Below the pieces are notes generated by a model. It was not told the origin of the DNA. It saw nothing but the letters and a program-made list of their open reading frames with translations, and ran no database searches. Shown here piece by piece: positions 1-8,447 of a DNA stretch of 64,000 nt (the first letter of the stretch is position 1; each line of letters begins with the position of its first letter). Source of the stretch: JBCDCU01 sp039180865 (lineage in GTDB: Bacteria; Pseudomonadota; Alphaproteobacteria; Rhizobiales; JACESI01). The position numbers and the translations under genes were made by a program. The stretch is from positions 1 through 64,000 of the forward strand of contig JBCDCZ010000002.1 of NCBI GenBank assembly GCA_039180865.1, read 5' to 3'.

Positions 1-302
1 ACGAAGTCCTGATCATCGACCCTGAAGCGCATCTCCACTTCATCGCCAATATCGAGGCCGGTGTTCGCTTTGATCTCTGGCGAGACGATGAAATAGCGGC
101 GACCATCGCCGACCGGCATCCAGGCGCCCCGGACCGGCACATCCGCGATCTCCCCTTCCACCCGAAGCCGCGGATAGGTCTTGAACGGCAATTCGGCCTC
201 AAAGTGCGGAGGCATGAACAGCACCTTGTACATGATGACGCGGGATTTCCCGACGCCATGACGTTCAATTGGACCAGTGAATTCGTGGGTGAAATAACTC
301 AT
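1..302 (-). CDS. DUF1905 domain protein, C-terminus cut by window edge
   Basis: The reading frame starts at the ATG complementary to 300-302 and runs without a stop to the window edge, giving about 100 residues of an incomplete protein. The visible part has the DUF1905 pattern: an N-terminal strand region, then a 'VRGAWMPVGDGRRYFIV' stretch and a 'GLDIGDEVEMRFRVDD' stretch. DUF1905 proteins are small beta-barrel-like proteins, sometimes fused to a YdeI/OmpD-associated domain. Their biochemical role is not established. The next gene lies on the same strand, 128 bases upstream, so a shared transcript is uncertain. Confidence 0.7.
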   Translation of the reverse strand, partial: MSYFTHEFTGPIERHGVGKSRVIMYKVLFMPPHFEAELPFKTYPRLRVEGEIADVPVRGAWMPVGDGRRYFIVSPEIKANTGLDIGDEVEMRFRVDDQDF

Positions 303-430
303 GCGAACAGGAAAGTGCTTTCGTGTCTTGCTTGACGGTATTTGTGCCCTTCAAAAGGCCCTAACCGGATCTTCACCCGGTTCCGGGTAAACGACAACAC
401 AACATTTTGACCTGACGTTCGGCCGGTCGC

Positions 431-1249
431 TCAGGACGCCGCCGACACAACTCCCTCACCGGCTTCCGCCCCTTGCAGCTTATCTGACGCCGCTTTCGCG
501 AGGCGTATACACGCTGCGCCGATGTCGGCCCGGAACTTCGGTGTGAACACACGCACCGGTCCTGTCGCTCCGATGGCAATCGTCGCATCAAGGCCGGGAA
601 CGCCGGATGTTGGCAAAGGGGCTGCGACCGAGCACATACCCCGCTCCAGTTCCTCGACACATTCCGCATATCCCGATTGCCGGATCGCCTGAAGTTCCGT
701 CGCAAGATCATCGATGCTCATCAGCGTGAACTCGGTATAGGCTTTGAGCCGCTTCTCAATTTCCGCCGAAAGATCGAGATCATTATTGAAAGCAACTATT
801 GCCTTTCCACAGGAACAGGCGTGCAATGGCCGCTTTCCCAAGCCTGGATGAAGATAGGAGACGCCGTTTTCCGGCGTTTCCACATGGATGATTTCAACCG
901 CCCGGCCCCGCAATCGGGCGAGGAAAAAGGCAACCCCCTTGTCGCTTGCTGCCTGTTTCAGAAGCGGCCCGATGATTTCGACGAGAGCCGGATCGGATTG
1001 ATCGGTGAGCAAAACGCGCTTCAAACGCGACCCGACCGAAAAGCGTCCATTCGCAACGGGTTCAATCAGGCCGACCGCCACCAGATCCTGCACCAATCTA
1101 TAGGCGGAAGCCTTCGGCAGATCCGAGTGCGCGCATATATCGGCGACCGTAGCTTCGCCCTTCTGGCCGATGATCTCCAAAATCAGTGTGACGCGTTCAA
1201 GATACATGGTCTCTGGATGGCGAGAATTCTCAAATTGCAATAACTCCAT
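431..1249 (-). CDS. IclR-family transcriptional regulator
   Basis: A 272-residue protein with an N-terminal winged helix-turn-helix (about residues 15-75, including 'ATVADICAHSDLPKASAYR') and a C-terminal IclR effector-binding domain containing 'LHACSCGKAI' and 'RGMCSVAAPL', both typical of the family. A longer frame begins upstream, but the family N-terminus fits the ATG at 1249; a second ATG at 1207 is also possible. It is divergent from the methanethiol oxidase operon, only 45 bases away, so it very probably controls that operon. The effector is unknown; a sulfur compound is a guess from context. Confidence 0.88.
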   Translation of the reverse strand: MELLQFENSRHPETMYLERVTLILEIIGQKGEATVADICAHSDLPKASAYRLVQDLVAVGLIEPVANGRFSVGSRLKRVLLTDQSDPALVEIIGPLLKQAASDKGVAFFLARLRGRAVEIIHVETPENGVSYLHPGLGKRPLHACSCGKAIVAFNNDLDLSAEIEKRLKAYTEFTLMSIDDLATELQAIRQSGYAECVEELERGMCSVAAPLPTSGVPGLDATIAIGATGPVRVFTPKFRADIGAACIRLAKAASDKLQGAEAGEGVVSAAS

Positions 1250-1294
1250 TCTCTTGATATGAGAAGTTCTGGACAGTTGCAAGGGAGGAATGCG

Positions 1295-2653
1295 ATGGCC
1301 GGCGAAACCTGTTGTGGTCCGGGATATGCCTCTCCCGCCGAGGCGGTGAAAGCGCCGCGCGAAAAGCTCCTCTACACAATCGCGATCTATACAGGCACCG
1401 GTATTCAGAAGCCCGATTACCTCGCGACGATCGATGTCGATCCGGAAAGCCCGACCTATAGCAAGGTCATCCACCGGCTTGAAATGCCGGGCATTGGCGA
1501 TGAACTCCACCATATGGGGTGGAACGCCTGCTCATCCTGCCATGACGATTCCTCGATGAGCCGGAAATACCTTCTCGTACCCGGTGTCAGATCCAACACC
1601 ATCCATGTGGTCGATACGGCAACCGACCCCCGCGCGCCACGGCTTCACAAAATCATCGACGGGGCCGAGATCAAGGCAAAGACGAACCTCTCAGGCCCTC
1701 ACACGGTTCACTGCCTTGGAAGCGAGATCATCATTTCCTTCCTCGGCGATGCGATGGGCGAAGCGCCGGGCGGCTATCTTCATCTCAACAAGGATTTCGA
1801 GATTGTCGGGCGCTGGGAAAACTCCATGGGCGATATCCCGTTCGGCTATGACTTCTGGTACCAGCCGCGCCACAACGTGATGGTCTCGTCTGAATGGGCC
1901 GCTCCCAATACCTTCATGCCGGGTTTCGATCTTGAAGAGGTCGGTCACCTCAAATATGGCCGCCGTCTTCACCTTTGGGATTTTGAAGAGCGCAAACCCG
2001 TCGAGACGATGTATCTCGGCGAAGACGGCCTGATCCCGCTTGAGGTGAAATTCCACCATAACCCGGATAGCACGCACGGTTTTTGCGGGGCTGCCTTAAG
2101 CGCCAATGTCATCCATTTCTGGAAGTCGGAGGCGGGGAAATGGGAATGGGAGAAGATCATCGATGTCGAGAACGAGCCGCATCCGGAATGGCCGATCCCG
2201 GTGCCGGGCGTGATGTCGGCAATCCTTGTCTCGATGGATGACAAATATCTCTACCTCAACAACTGGCTTCACGGCGATATGCGGCAATACGATATTTCCG
2301 ACCCGCATAATCCGAAGCTCACCGGCCAGGTCTATATGGGCGGACTTCTCGGCAAGGCGCCAGAAGTGAACGGCGTGAAGATGGCGGGCGGGCCGCAGAT
2401 GTTTCAGCTCTCGCTCGATGGGCGTCGGCTTTATGTGACGACGTCCCTCTTCAGCACATGGGACAATCAGTTCTACCCTGAGATCCGCGAGCGCGGCGGC
2501 GTGATGATCCTGATCGATTGCGACCCGGAAAACGGCGGCATGGCGATCAACAAGGATTTCATCGTCAATTTCGGCAAGGAACCGAACGGTCCGAGCCGGT
2601 GCCATGAAATGCGCTATCCGGGCGGCGATTGCACATCCGATATCTGGCTATGA
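1295..2653 (+). CDS. mtoX: Selenium-binding protein SBP56 family / methanethiol oxidase
   Basis: A 452-residue protein of the SBP56 family. Characterised members (bacterial MtoX, human SELENBP1) are copper enzymes that oxidise methanethiol to formaldehyde, hydrogen sulfide and hydrogen peroxide. The N-terminal 'CCGPGYASPAEA' and the 'WNACSSCHDD' segment (C79-x-x-C82) match the conserved cysteines of the family, and the length is normal. The start at 1295 is preceded by the strong ribosome site AAGGGAGGAA at 1281-1290; an earlier ATG at 1259 has none. The stop overlaps the next start as ATGA. No cleavable signal peptide is visible, although some MtoX proteins are periplasmic. Confidence 0.88.
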   Translation: MAGETCCGPGYASPAEAVKAPREKLLYTIAIYTGTGIQKPDYLATIDVDPESPTYSKVIHRLEMPGIGDELHHMGWNACSSCHDDSSMSRKYLLVPGVRSNTIHVVDTATDPRAPRLHKIIDGAEIKAKTNLSGPHTVHCLGSEIIISFLGDAMGEAPGGYLHLNKDFEIVGRWENSMGDIPFGYDFWYQPRHNVMVSSEWAAPNTFMPGFDLEEVGHLKYGRRLHLWDFEERKPVETMYLGEDGLIPLEVKFHHNPDSTHGFCGAALSANVIHFWKSEAGKWEWEKIIDVENEPHPEWPIPVPGVMSAILVSMDDKYLYLNNWLHGDMRQYDISDPHNPKLTGQVYMGGLLGKAPEVNGVKMAGGPQMFQLSLDGRRLYVTTSLFSTWDNQFYPEIRERGGVMILIDCDPENGGMAINKDFIVNFGKEPNGPSRCHEMRYPGGDCTSDIWL

Positions 2654-3048
2654 CACAGTTTACCGTCACCATCGCCAATCAGGAGAACGCGGCCTTCGAA
2701 GTCGATGCGCGCAAACCGCTGCTTGAAACGTTGCGGGAGCAAGGCGTCGATCTTCCCTATGGCTGCAAATATGGCGGCTGCATCACCTGTGCCGCGAAGC
2801 TCATTTCCGGCGAGGTCGATCAGCGGCGGCAGGTGGCGCTTAACAATCGCCAGATCAACGACGGTTATGTGATCCTGTGCGTGGCGCGTGCCGTTTCGGA
2901 TATCACATTGGAAGTCGGCGTTGAAAGCCACGACAAACTCTACCGCAATCCATTTCTCGATCCGCTAGCGCCCCATGAACTCAAGGCCAATATCGCAACG
3001 CCGCAAGATCAGGTTTCAGAAGCGCCATTAGAGGAGCCTTCAAATTGA
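2650..3048 (+). CDS. Plant-type [2Fe-2S] ferredoxin
   Basis: A 132-residue protein with the plant-type ferredoxin fold. Cluster ligands are C39, C44 and C47 in 'PYGCKYGGCITCA' plus C77 in 'VILCVA', which is the CX4CX2CXnC pattern. It carries a 40-residue tail beyond the fold ending in an acidic segment. It is translationally coupled to the methanethiol oxidase gene (ATGA overlap), so it is likely the electron carrier for that enzyme or for a reductase not in the window. Its stop in turn overlaps the next start. Coupling of SBP56 to a dedicated ferredoxin is not part of the textbook MtoX reaction, which uses oxygen directly. Confidence 0.9.
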   Translation: MTQFTVTIANQENAAFEVDARKPLLETLREQGVDLPYGCKYGGCITCAAKLISGEVDQRRQVALNNRQINDGYVILCVARAVSDITLEVGVESHDKLYRNPFLDPLAPHELKANIATPQDQVSEAPLEEPSN

Positions 3049-3521
3049 CCGTACTCGAAGACCTCTCGCACACAGATCACGACGTCCCCTATTCCGACGA
3101 TTATCTCCAGACCATCCTGAAGAGCGTCAAAACCATCGCAATGGTCGGCGCGAGCCCGGACAAGACCAAGTTTAGCTATGGCGTGCTGCGGGTTCTGCAT
3201 GAAACGGGCTATGACATGATCCCGATCAATCCGCGTCCGGGCCTTGAAGAGATAAGGGGGATCAAGGTCTATCCGTCGCTTGAAGCGGTCGACCGGCCAA
3301 TCGACATGGTGGAAGTCTTCCGGCGTCCGGAGGATCTCCCCGCGATTGCCGAAGAAGCCGTCGCCGTCCGCGCAAAAGTCCTCTGGGGGCAGATCGGGGT
3401 CAAAAACGCGGAAGCCGCCAGGATCGCGGAAGACGGCGGCATGAAGGTCGTGATGGACCGCTGCCCGAAGATTGAACTCTTCCGCCCATTTTGGAAACCG
3501 AGGCTGGATTTGAAGATTTGA
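3045..3521 (+). CDS. CoA-binding (YccU-like) Rossmann protein
   Basis: A 158-residue CoA_binding_2 family protein. The N-terminal region has the Rossmann pattern 'TIAMVGASPDKTKFSYGVLRVL', followed by 'GYDMIPINPR' and 'VWGQIGV'-like strands, covering the whole protein. Family members bind coenzyme A or nucleotides; the cellular role is unclear. The start is TTG at 3045, overlapping the ferredoxin stop as TTGA, with GAGGAG at 3031-3036 as ribosome site. It is the third gene of a tightly coupled operon, so its job is probably tied to methanethiol oxidation. Confidence 0.85.
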   Translation: MTVLEDLSHTDHDVPYSDDYLQTILKSVKTIAMVGASPDKTKFSYGVLRVLHETGYDMIPINPRPGLEEIRGIKVYPSLEAVDRPIDMVEVFRRPEDLPAIAEEAVAVRAKVLWGQIGVKNAEAARIAEDGGMKVVMDRCPKIELFRPFWKPRLDLKI

Positions 3522-3597
3522 GGGGGTGGTGCAACCGACCTCAGGTCAAAAAGCCAAGATTCGTCACCGAAGATGAGTGGATTGCCTCAAACGCCCC

Positions 3598-4650
3598 TTA
3601 CGACCGCACCAATCCTCTATACTGAGACGGGCTCAGGCCCGTCGCCCGCTTGAAGAAACGCCGGAAGGCCCGTTCGTCCGAATATCCCGTTTCCTCCGCC
3701 ACCACTTCGAACGTGATCTTCAAATCGCCCAGTATCAGCCCCTTTGCTTTCCTGAGACGCGCTTCATCGATGAGGGCGCGCATTGAGGTCCGCCTTGACG
3801 CCGCAATCCGTTGCGCGATCCGAAGGCTGATCCCGGCTTCCGCCGCGACAGCGCCTGCCGAATAATTGCCGTTCTCGACGCATATCGATGCGGCCCTTGA
3901 GAGCGATTGCAAAGCATTGCAAGCAGTTTCAATTTCGCGGTTGCGCGCAAATTCCTGCAGGTAGATGCGACCGGCTTCATACAAAATTCTGTTTTTAGCA
4001 GCGTTCGCTTCGCTCAAATCCGCTTTTTTGAAGACAAGAATTGCATCGCCGTTTGGGCGGTTAAACTGTGGCGGAGCGCCAAACATATCCTGATAGTGGG
4101 CCGAGCGCGCATGGTCTGAAAATCCGAACCCGACTTCGCTCAACATGGCATTGGGGCCCATGACGTCCCGCATCAGGCGCCACCTTAGCGCCATCCCGAT
4201 TTCCTGCATGACGCCATCATTCGTTCCGTCTGCCGGATGACTGAAATGGAACGATACGAAATTCTCTGACTCGTCCAGCCATGTCTTTGTTCTATCCGCT
4301 AGAAGCCTGCTGTAATGGTGAAAAATCTCAAGAGCGTGAAGCCCCGTTGGAGCAAACTTCGCCGCCTTCTCAAGACCTCCAAAGTACAAATACGATGTGC
4401 TGTTCGCGATCTGGAGCGTTGGCGCCGCAAAGGACTGAGAGTCAAAGAGGCTCAAAATAATCCGCGCCGGCAGACCTTCAGATACCCTGTTATCGGTCCC
4501 AAGAATCTCAGATGTCGAAACCCCTGCGACGGCCTCGAGATCTTCAACCGGAACACCGTTCCCGAGAGCAAAAGCGATCGCCGGTGCCAATATCGTCGAT
4601 GAAACGGTCGGCTTGGGAATGTCTGCGGTCGGGGTTGTGTGATAACCCAT
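3598..4650 (-). CDS. AraC-family regulator with arabinose-binding-type N-terminal domain
   Basis: A 350-residue regulator. Residues about 20-210 resemble the PF12625 ligand-sensing domain seen in OruR/ArgR-type AraC proteins, and the C-terminal 90 residues carry the two helix-turn-helices, ending 'ETGYSDERAFRRFFKRATGLSPSQYR'. It is convergent with the CoA-binding gene. The next upstream gene (TauE/SafE) is 448 bases away on the same strand, so the target is not obvious from position. Confidence 0.85.
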   Translation of the reverse strand: MGYHTTPTADIPKPTVSSTILAPAIAFALGNGVPVEDLEAVAGVSTSEILGTDNRVSEGLPARIILSLFDSQSFAAPTLQIANSTSYLYFGGLEKAAKFAPTGLHALEIFHHYSRLLADRTKTWLDESENFVSFHFSHPADGTNDGVMQEIGMALRWRLMRDVMGPNAMLSEVGFGFSDHARSAHYQDMFGAPPQFNRPNGDAILVFKKADLSEANAAKNRILYEAGRIYLQEFARNREIETACNALQSLSRAASICVENGNYSAGAVAAEAGISLRIAQRIAASRRTSMRALIDEARLRKAKGLILGDLKITFEVVAEETGYSDERAFRRFFKRATGLSPSQYRGLVRS

Positions 4651-5098
4651 TCTACGCGTCCTCCTTCACGGGGCGAGCGTGAATCGCTGACGCGCAAAGG
4701 AAAGCGCCCGAGATGCGTTGCAGTCAGAATGTAAGTGAAACAGGTCTTTCGCCCGGCTGGGTTCAAAGAGCGCTTGATCCATGGGACAATCCCTCTGTCA
4801 CGTTGCACAACCCCAAGAATGCCGTAACGGCAGTCGTGTAACGAAAAGAAATCTTACGATATCGCGCCCTGTAACCGCAGACCGTAAACTGTCCCATCGG
4901 ACGGTGTAATGGGTCCTTCCGTCGCACGCTCTTTTGGCTACGATGTTTGCGGCTGGGATTGAAACAAACGGGGCCGGTTCTTTTCTTCGTTAATGGCTCA
5001 CTCCCAAATATGAGGGAAGACTGGCCTCGTCTGTTTCTTAATGCCGTCCCAGCACCATCCTCTCGTGCTTGTCGGCCTTCCCCATGTTCGAAGACACG
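4651..5098. other. Intergenic stretch of 448 bases without a supported gene
   Basis: This lies upstream of the AraC gene and downstream of the TauE/SafE gene. A possible minus-strand reading frame here lacks a ribosome site and resembles nothing. No clear terminator hairpin or repeat was seen. It presumably holds the promoter of the AraC gene. Confidence 0.5.
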
Positions 5099-5857
5099 TC
5101 AAAGAAACGTTTGCGCGAAATAGACGAGCGACAGGATCAGTCCGAAGATAATAACGATGGCGCGCAGATAGCGGGCATTGACGTGCTTTGCCAAACGGCC
5201 GCCCGTATAGCCGCCGACGGTGCTTCCGACCATCATAGCAATCGCCTGCGGCCAGGCAATCAATCCCCCAATCCCGAAGACCAGGATGCTCAGGATCGTG
5301 AAGCTCGTCGCAAGAAGGTTCTTGATGCTGTTTGCGGTGTGAAAATCAGAGAAGCCGAGAAGCTGCGCGATCGCAAGAAGGATGATCCCGAGGCCCGCAC
5401 CGAAATAGCCACCATAGATTGAGGATAGGAACAATGCAGCGTAGATCGCCATCGTGCCACGCCCCTCGCCCATGGCATTGAGCACCCACGCGCGCAGAGT
5501 ATCACCGAATGCAAAGAGGCCGGTCGCAAGAAGAATAAGCAAGGGAATGAGCCGGACGAAAAGCTCCGGATCGGAGGCAAGGAGCAGGACCGAGCCTGCA
5601 ACCGCCCCAAGACCGGATACCAAAAGGAGCGGCAGAAGCTGTCTGCCAAGATCGCGCAATTCCTCCCGATAGGCCGGAAGGGCTGCTGCGTTCGACGGCA
5701 GAAGCGCAAGATAGTTCGTCGCATTCGCCACCACAGGCGGCAAACCGGCAGCCATGAGAGCGGGGAAGGTAAAGAGCGTCGCACCGCCCGCAATCGCATT
5801 CCACGCGCCGCCGAATAGGCCAATTCCGATCAGAACAATTGCCTGTGTCGCATCCAT
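5099..5857 (-). CDS. TauE/SafE-family sulfite/sulfonate exporter
   Basis: A 252-residue integral membrane protein with about eight hydrophobic helices. The family repeat 'GIGLFGGAWNAIAGGATLFTFPALMAAGLPPVVANATN' is at the N-terminus and a second half-repeat is around 'GYFGAGLGIILLAIAQLLGFSDFHTANSIKNLLA'. TauE/SafE proteins export sulfite, sulfoacetate or related organosulfur acids across the inner membrane. It is divergent from a LysR gene 75 bases away, a usual arrangement for substrate-induced exporters. The exact substrate cannot be read from sequence. Confidence 0.88.
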   Translation of the reverse strand: MDATQAIVLIGIGLFGGAWNAIAGGATLFTFPALMAAGLPPVVANATNYLALLPSNAAALPAYREELRDLGRQLLPLLLVSGLGAVAGSVLLLASDPELFVRLIPLLILLATGLFAFGDTLRAWVLNAMGEGRGTMAIYAALFLSSIYGGYFGAGLGIILLAIAQLLGFSDFHTANSIKNLLATSFTILSILVFGIGGLIAWPQAIAMMVGSTVGGYTGGRLAKHVNARYLRAIVIIFGLILSLVYFAQTFL

Positions 5858-5866
5858 GATGGGTCC

Positions 5867-5882
5867 TCCGATTTTTATCGGA
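5867..5882. promoter_or_regulatory. Hairpin/dyad in the tauE-lysR divergent region
   Basis: A perfect inverted repeat, TCCGAT-TTTT-ATCGGA, lies 10 bases upstream of the exporter start, between it and the divergent LysR gene. It could be a regulator site or a leader hairpin that covers the ribosome site. A weaker dyad, TTCG-N6-CGAA, lies at about 5901-5914, nearer the LysR start. Confidence 0.35.
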
Positions 5883-5932
5883 CCCTATGGCTTTGCTTGA
5901 TTTCGAAAAAACGAATAAATACGATTGTTGCC

Positions 5933-6793
5933 ATGAACAAAAACGAACGCCTGCCCATCGACTCCGATCTCCTGCAAACCTTTGTGAAGATTGCGGAATG
6001 CGGAAATCTTACGCTTGCCGCATACAGGATCGGACGCACCCAGTCGGCGATCAGCGTTCAGCTTCGCAAGCTTGAAAGGGGCCTCGAAACTGTGCTCTTC
6101 GTGCGAACGGCGAAGGGGATGAGCTTGACCCCGGCTGGAGAGACCCTGCTTTCCCATGCCAAGCCAATCCTTGCCGAAATCAGAGAAACCGCCAATCTCT
6201 TTCGGGAGCCCCTGACCGGATCGATCCGTGTTGGCCTTCCCGACGATTTCGACGAATGTGTCCTGGAACTCATCCTCGCGGAGTTTTCAAAATCTCATCC
6301 GGGCGTGCAGGTACTGGCGAAATCCGGATGCACGTCGGGTTATGCCGCGTCGCTGAAAACAGGAGAGCTGGATGTTGCCGTTTGCTCGGGCCTTGAGGAT
6401 CCGGGCGGTGAGCCCCTCAACGCGGAGCCGATTGTCTGGGCCACAAGAGAAGGAAGAACCTGGCCCAAGGACGAACCCGTGCCGTTAGCGCTCCTCGATC
6501 GCCCGTGCTATTGGCGCGATCTCCCGGCCAAGACTTTGGGTACAGCCGGTAGAGAGCACCGGGTCGCCTTTCAAAGCAGCAGTTTTACAAGTCTTCAGGC
6601 TTCGCTAAGGGCTGGGCTTGCGGTCGGGCTCTTGCCGCAATCTTGTGTGGGTGACGGCATAAAGGTGCTCTCCCGAGCGGAGGGCTTTCCAGATCTCCCG
6701 ATCACCCGCCGGTCCATTCTCTCCTCCCCGCACGCACCGGAATCGCTGACACGCGCAATGGGCGACGCGATCCGCAATGCGACGCTTAGATAA
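5933..6793 (+). CDS. LysR-family transcriptional regulator
   Basis: A 286-residue protein with an N-terminal LysR helix-turn-helix (about residues 10-70, 'FVKIAECGNLTLAAYRIGRTQSAIS' region) and a substrate-binding domain beginning 'TGSIRVGLPDDFDE', as in the LrhA/HexA-like subgroup. The start at 5933 matches the usual LysR N-terminus; an in-frame ATG at 5897 is the alternative. It faces the TauE/SafE exporter and probably induces it in response to the exported compound. Confidence 0.87.
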   Translation: MNKNERLPIDSDLLQTFVKIAECGNLTLAAYRIGRTQSAISVQLRKLERGLETVLFVRTAKGMSLTPAGETLLSHAKPILAEIRETANLFREPLTGSIRVGLPDDFDECVLELILAEFSKSHPGVQVLAKSGCTSGYAASLKTGELDVAVCSGLEDPGGEPLNAEPIVWATREGRTWPKDEPVPLALLDRPCYWRDLPAKTLGTAGREHRVAFQSSSFTSLQASLRAGLAVGLLPQSCVGDGIKVLSRAEGFPDLPITRRSILSSPHAPESLTRAMGDAIRNATLR

Positions 6794-6879
6794 TCCGGTC
6801 TGTCATTTAAGCGTTTGTTTGTTCTGAAAGAAGTCGTCGAAAACCAATAGTTTGGCCTTTGCAGCGGGCTATTTTCAAC

Positions 6880-7314
6880 CTACCGGTGCATCTCTTCCGC
6901 ACTATCCGGCATGATGAAGCGGTCAGCGGGAATGGCGGCAATTGTGGTGATCTCGATCAACAATTTTGGGTCATAAAGCGATGACACTTCCAAAGTGGTT
7001 GTCACGGGAAACGGAGCTTTGAAAAAACGCGCCCTGATCTCACCGCACTGCATGAAGGCTTGAATGTCCGTCGTGAACTGCTGGAGCGACACGATATCGC
7101 TCATCCTTCCACCCATCGCATTAAGGATATCAGAAATGTTCATCAAGACCTGTTCGACCTGCGCGGCCATATCCCCCTCACCGACGATCTCTCCATCCTG
7201 GCGAAGCGCAACCTGCCCCTTCAGGTAAACAGTCTTCTCATCGCCCGTAATGACGGCCTGAGAGAACGCCCCGAAAGGCGCCCAGACATTGGGCGGGTTG
7301 ACGCTTGTTGCCAT
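6880..7314 (-). CDS. RidA/YjgF/YER057c/UK114-family protein
   Basis: A 144-residue protein with the Rid fold: 'AFSQAVITGDEKTVYLKGQVALRQDGEIVGEGDM' and the C-terminal 'LIEITTIAAIP' strand. RidA-type proteins hydrolyse reactive enamine/imine intermediates such as 2-aminoacrylate; several subfamilies lack that activity. In the position of the catalytic Arg, the terminal strand shows 'LLIEITTIAAI' without the usual arginine, so this is probably a non-RidA subfamily. It is a single gene. Two more Rid proteins are at 31.9-32.6 kb. Confidence 0.85.
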   Translation of the reverse strand: MATSVNPPNVWAPFGAFSQAVITGDEKTVYLKGQVALRQDGEIVGEGDMAAQVEQVLMNISDILNAMGGRMSDIVSLQQFTTDIQAFMQCGEIRARFFKAPFPVTTTLEVSSLYDPKLLIEITTIAAIPADRFIMPDSAEEMHR

Positions 7315-7553
7315 GGTGCGGGCTCTTTATTCTGTTGGGTTTCTGCGATCCGGTTTTCCCAAACGCGATCACCAGATGGAATCCGTAGAAGCGCTGGTCA
7401 GTCCAAAGAGCTTCACAGTTGGACAAGGCATTCCCCCGACAAGATGTAGCCTCCACCACCGCTCTTCGCCTTCTTGCGGTCTTGTGTAATCCACCTCTCG
7501 AAAACCATCGTACAAATGCTTAGATAAGCACCACAGGTCTTCCGGAGCTTTCC

Positions 7554-7886
7554 ATGGCCGACGCAGGCGTATCGACGATACTAGTTCTCATTGGGATCAC
7601 TGGCTTCATCGGCTTGGCGGTGGCGGCATGGCCTTATGTCGCGAGGATCAAGCCTGAAAACGAGCCGATGCTTGGCTCCCATTTCGTTTTCCTGTCGGTC
7701 CTTTTTATCGGTGCGGCTGTCGTGTTCGCAGTCTCTGTCAGCCTTATCACGTCGCTTGGCCTCGGCGCTTACATGGCAAACTGGCTGTCCCAGCTGGTAC
7801 TTTTGGCGTTGGTGTTCACGCCCGCATTTTACTCAGCGAAACTTGCAGTCCGCGTTCCGATGGCCGAGCGGGATCTGCCGGAATAG
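7554..7886 (+). CDS. Small three-helix membrane protein, unknown function
   Basis: A 110-residue hydrophobic protein with predicted helices at about residues 8-28, 43-65 and 76-98. A short basic loop and the charged tail 'RVPMAERDLPE' follow. I do not recognise the family. The ATG at 7554 has a GGAG-like site 9-12 bases upstream. It stands alone between two minus-strand genes. Confidence 0.6.
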   Translation: MADAGVSTILVLIGITGFIGLAVAAWPYVARIKPENEPMLGSHFVFLSVLFIGAAVVFAVSVSLITSLGLGAYMANWLSQLVLLALVFTPAFYSAKLAVRVPMAERDLPE

Positions 7887-7960
7887 GCGAAGCACCCCCC
7901 GTCTACCGCGCCCTCACCTCAATTCATGCAAACCGCTTTCAAAAGGCTCCGGCACCCGCC

Positions 7961-8320
7961 TCAGGCTTGACTGAACACCTTGTTGGTGATCCGCCACTCG
8001 CCCTCAAACTTCAAGAGGGTGAAGTAGTCGACAAAATCGTATCCATGCCAGTTCGAAATAGCGACCCGGGCGGTCGCGACGCCGTTACTCTCGTCCACAC
8101 GTGTCGTCTCCCAATTGAGTTGAGGAGCATCCTCGTGCTCATCGACATAATCGTAAAGAAGTGCCATAGGCCCCGCGAAGAGTGCGCCATCGAGATACCC
8201 GTAGATCTGAGCATCCGGATGCATCACCGCACGCATCAAAGCGCTGTCACCAAGAATAGCGCCGCGGGCATATTCCCTGAGACAATGTTGGATACCGTCG
8301 TTGGTTAAGAGTGTCGTCAT
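7961..8320 (-). CDS. NTF2-like (putative lumazine-binding family) protein
   Basis: A 119-residue protein with the cone-shaped NTF2-like fold, of the group named 'putative lumazine-binding' (PF12893). Marks are 'CLREYARGAILGDSALMRAVMHPDAQIYGY', a central strand pair, and the ending 'VDYFTLLKFEGEWRITNKVF'. Such proteins are often small isomerases, hydrolases or binding proteins; the substrate is unknown. It is divergent from an XRE-type regulator with a clear dyad between them, so it is likely regulated by that protein. Confidence 0.8.
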   Translation of the reverse strand: MTTLLTNDGIQHCLREYARGAILGDSALMRAVMHPDAQIYGYLDGALFAGPMALLYDYVDEHEDAPQLNWETTRVDESNGVATARVAISNWHGYDFVDYFTLLKFEGEWRITNKVFSQA

Positions 8321-8393
8321 GCTCTAGCCTTCCTGTTGGTGATGCAGGAAAGCTAGCCATTCAATTGGGCCCGTGCAGGTTGAGCCCGCATCC

Positions 8394-8410
8394 TGGGATT
8401 GGTTATCCCA
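8394..8410. promoter_or_regulatory. Perfect 17-bp dyad, candidate operator of the XRE/MmyB regulator
   Basis: TGGGAT-TGGTT-ATCCCA is a perfect 6-bp inverted repeat. It lies 37 bases upstream of the XRE regulator start and 74 bases upstream of the divergent NTF2-like gene. Its position suits autoregulation and control of both genes. Confidence 0.45.
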
Positions 8411-8447
8411 TGTTGCGCGGTTCCGGCTCACTTTATAGGTTTCCTCG

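Noticed and set aside
4452..4808. Minus-strand frame overlapping the AraC start
   Set aside because: It overlaps the AraC coding region in another frame and resembles nothing.
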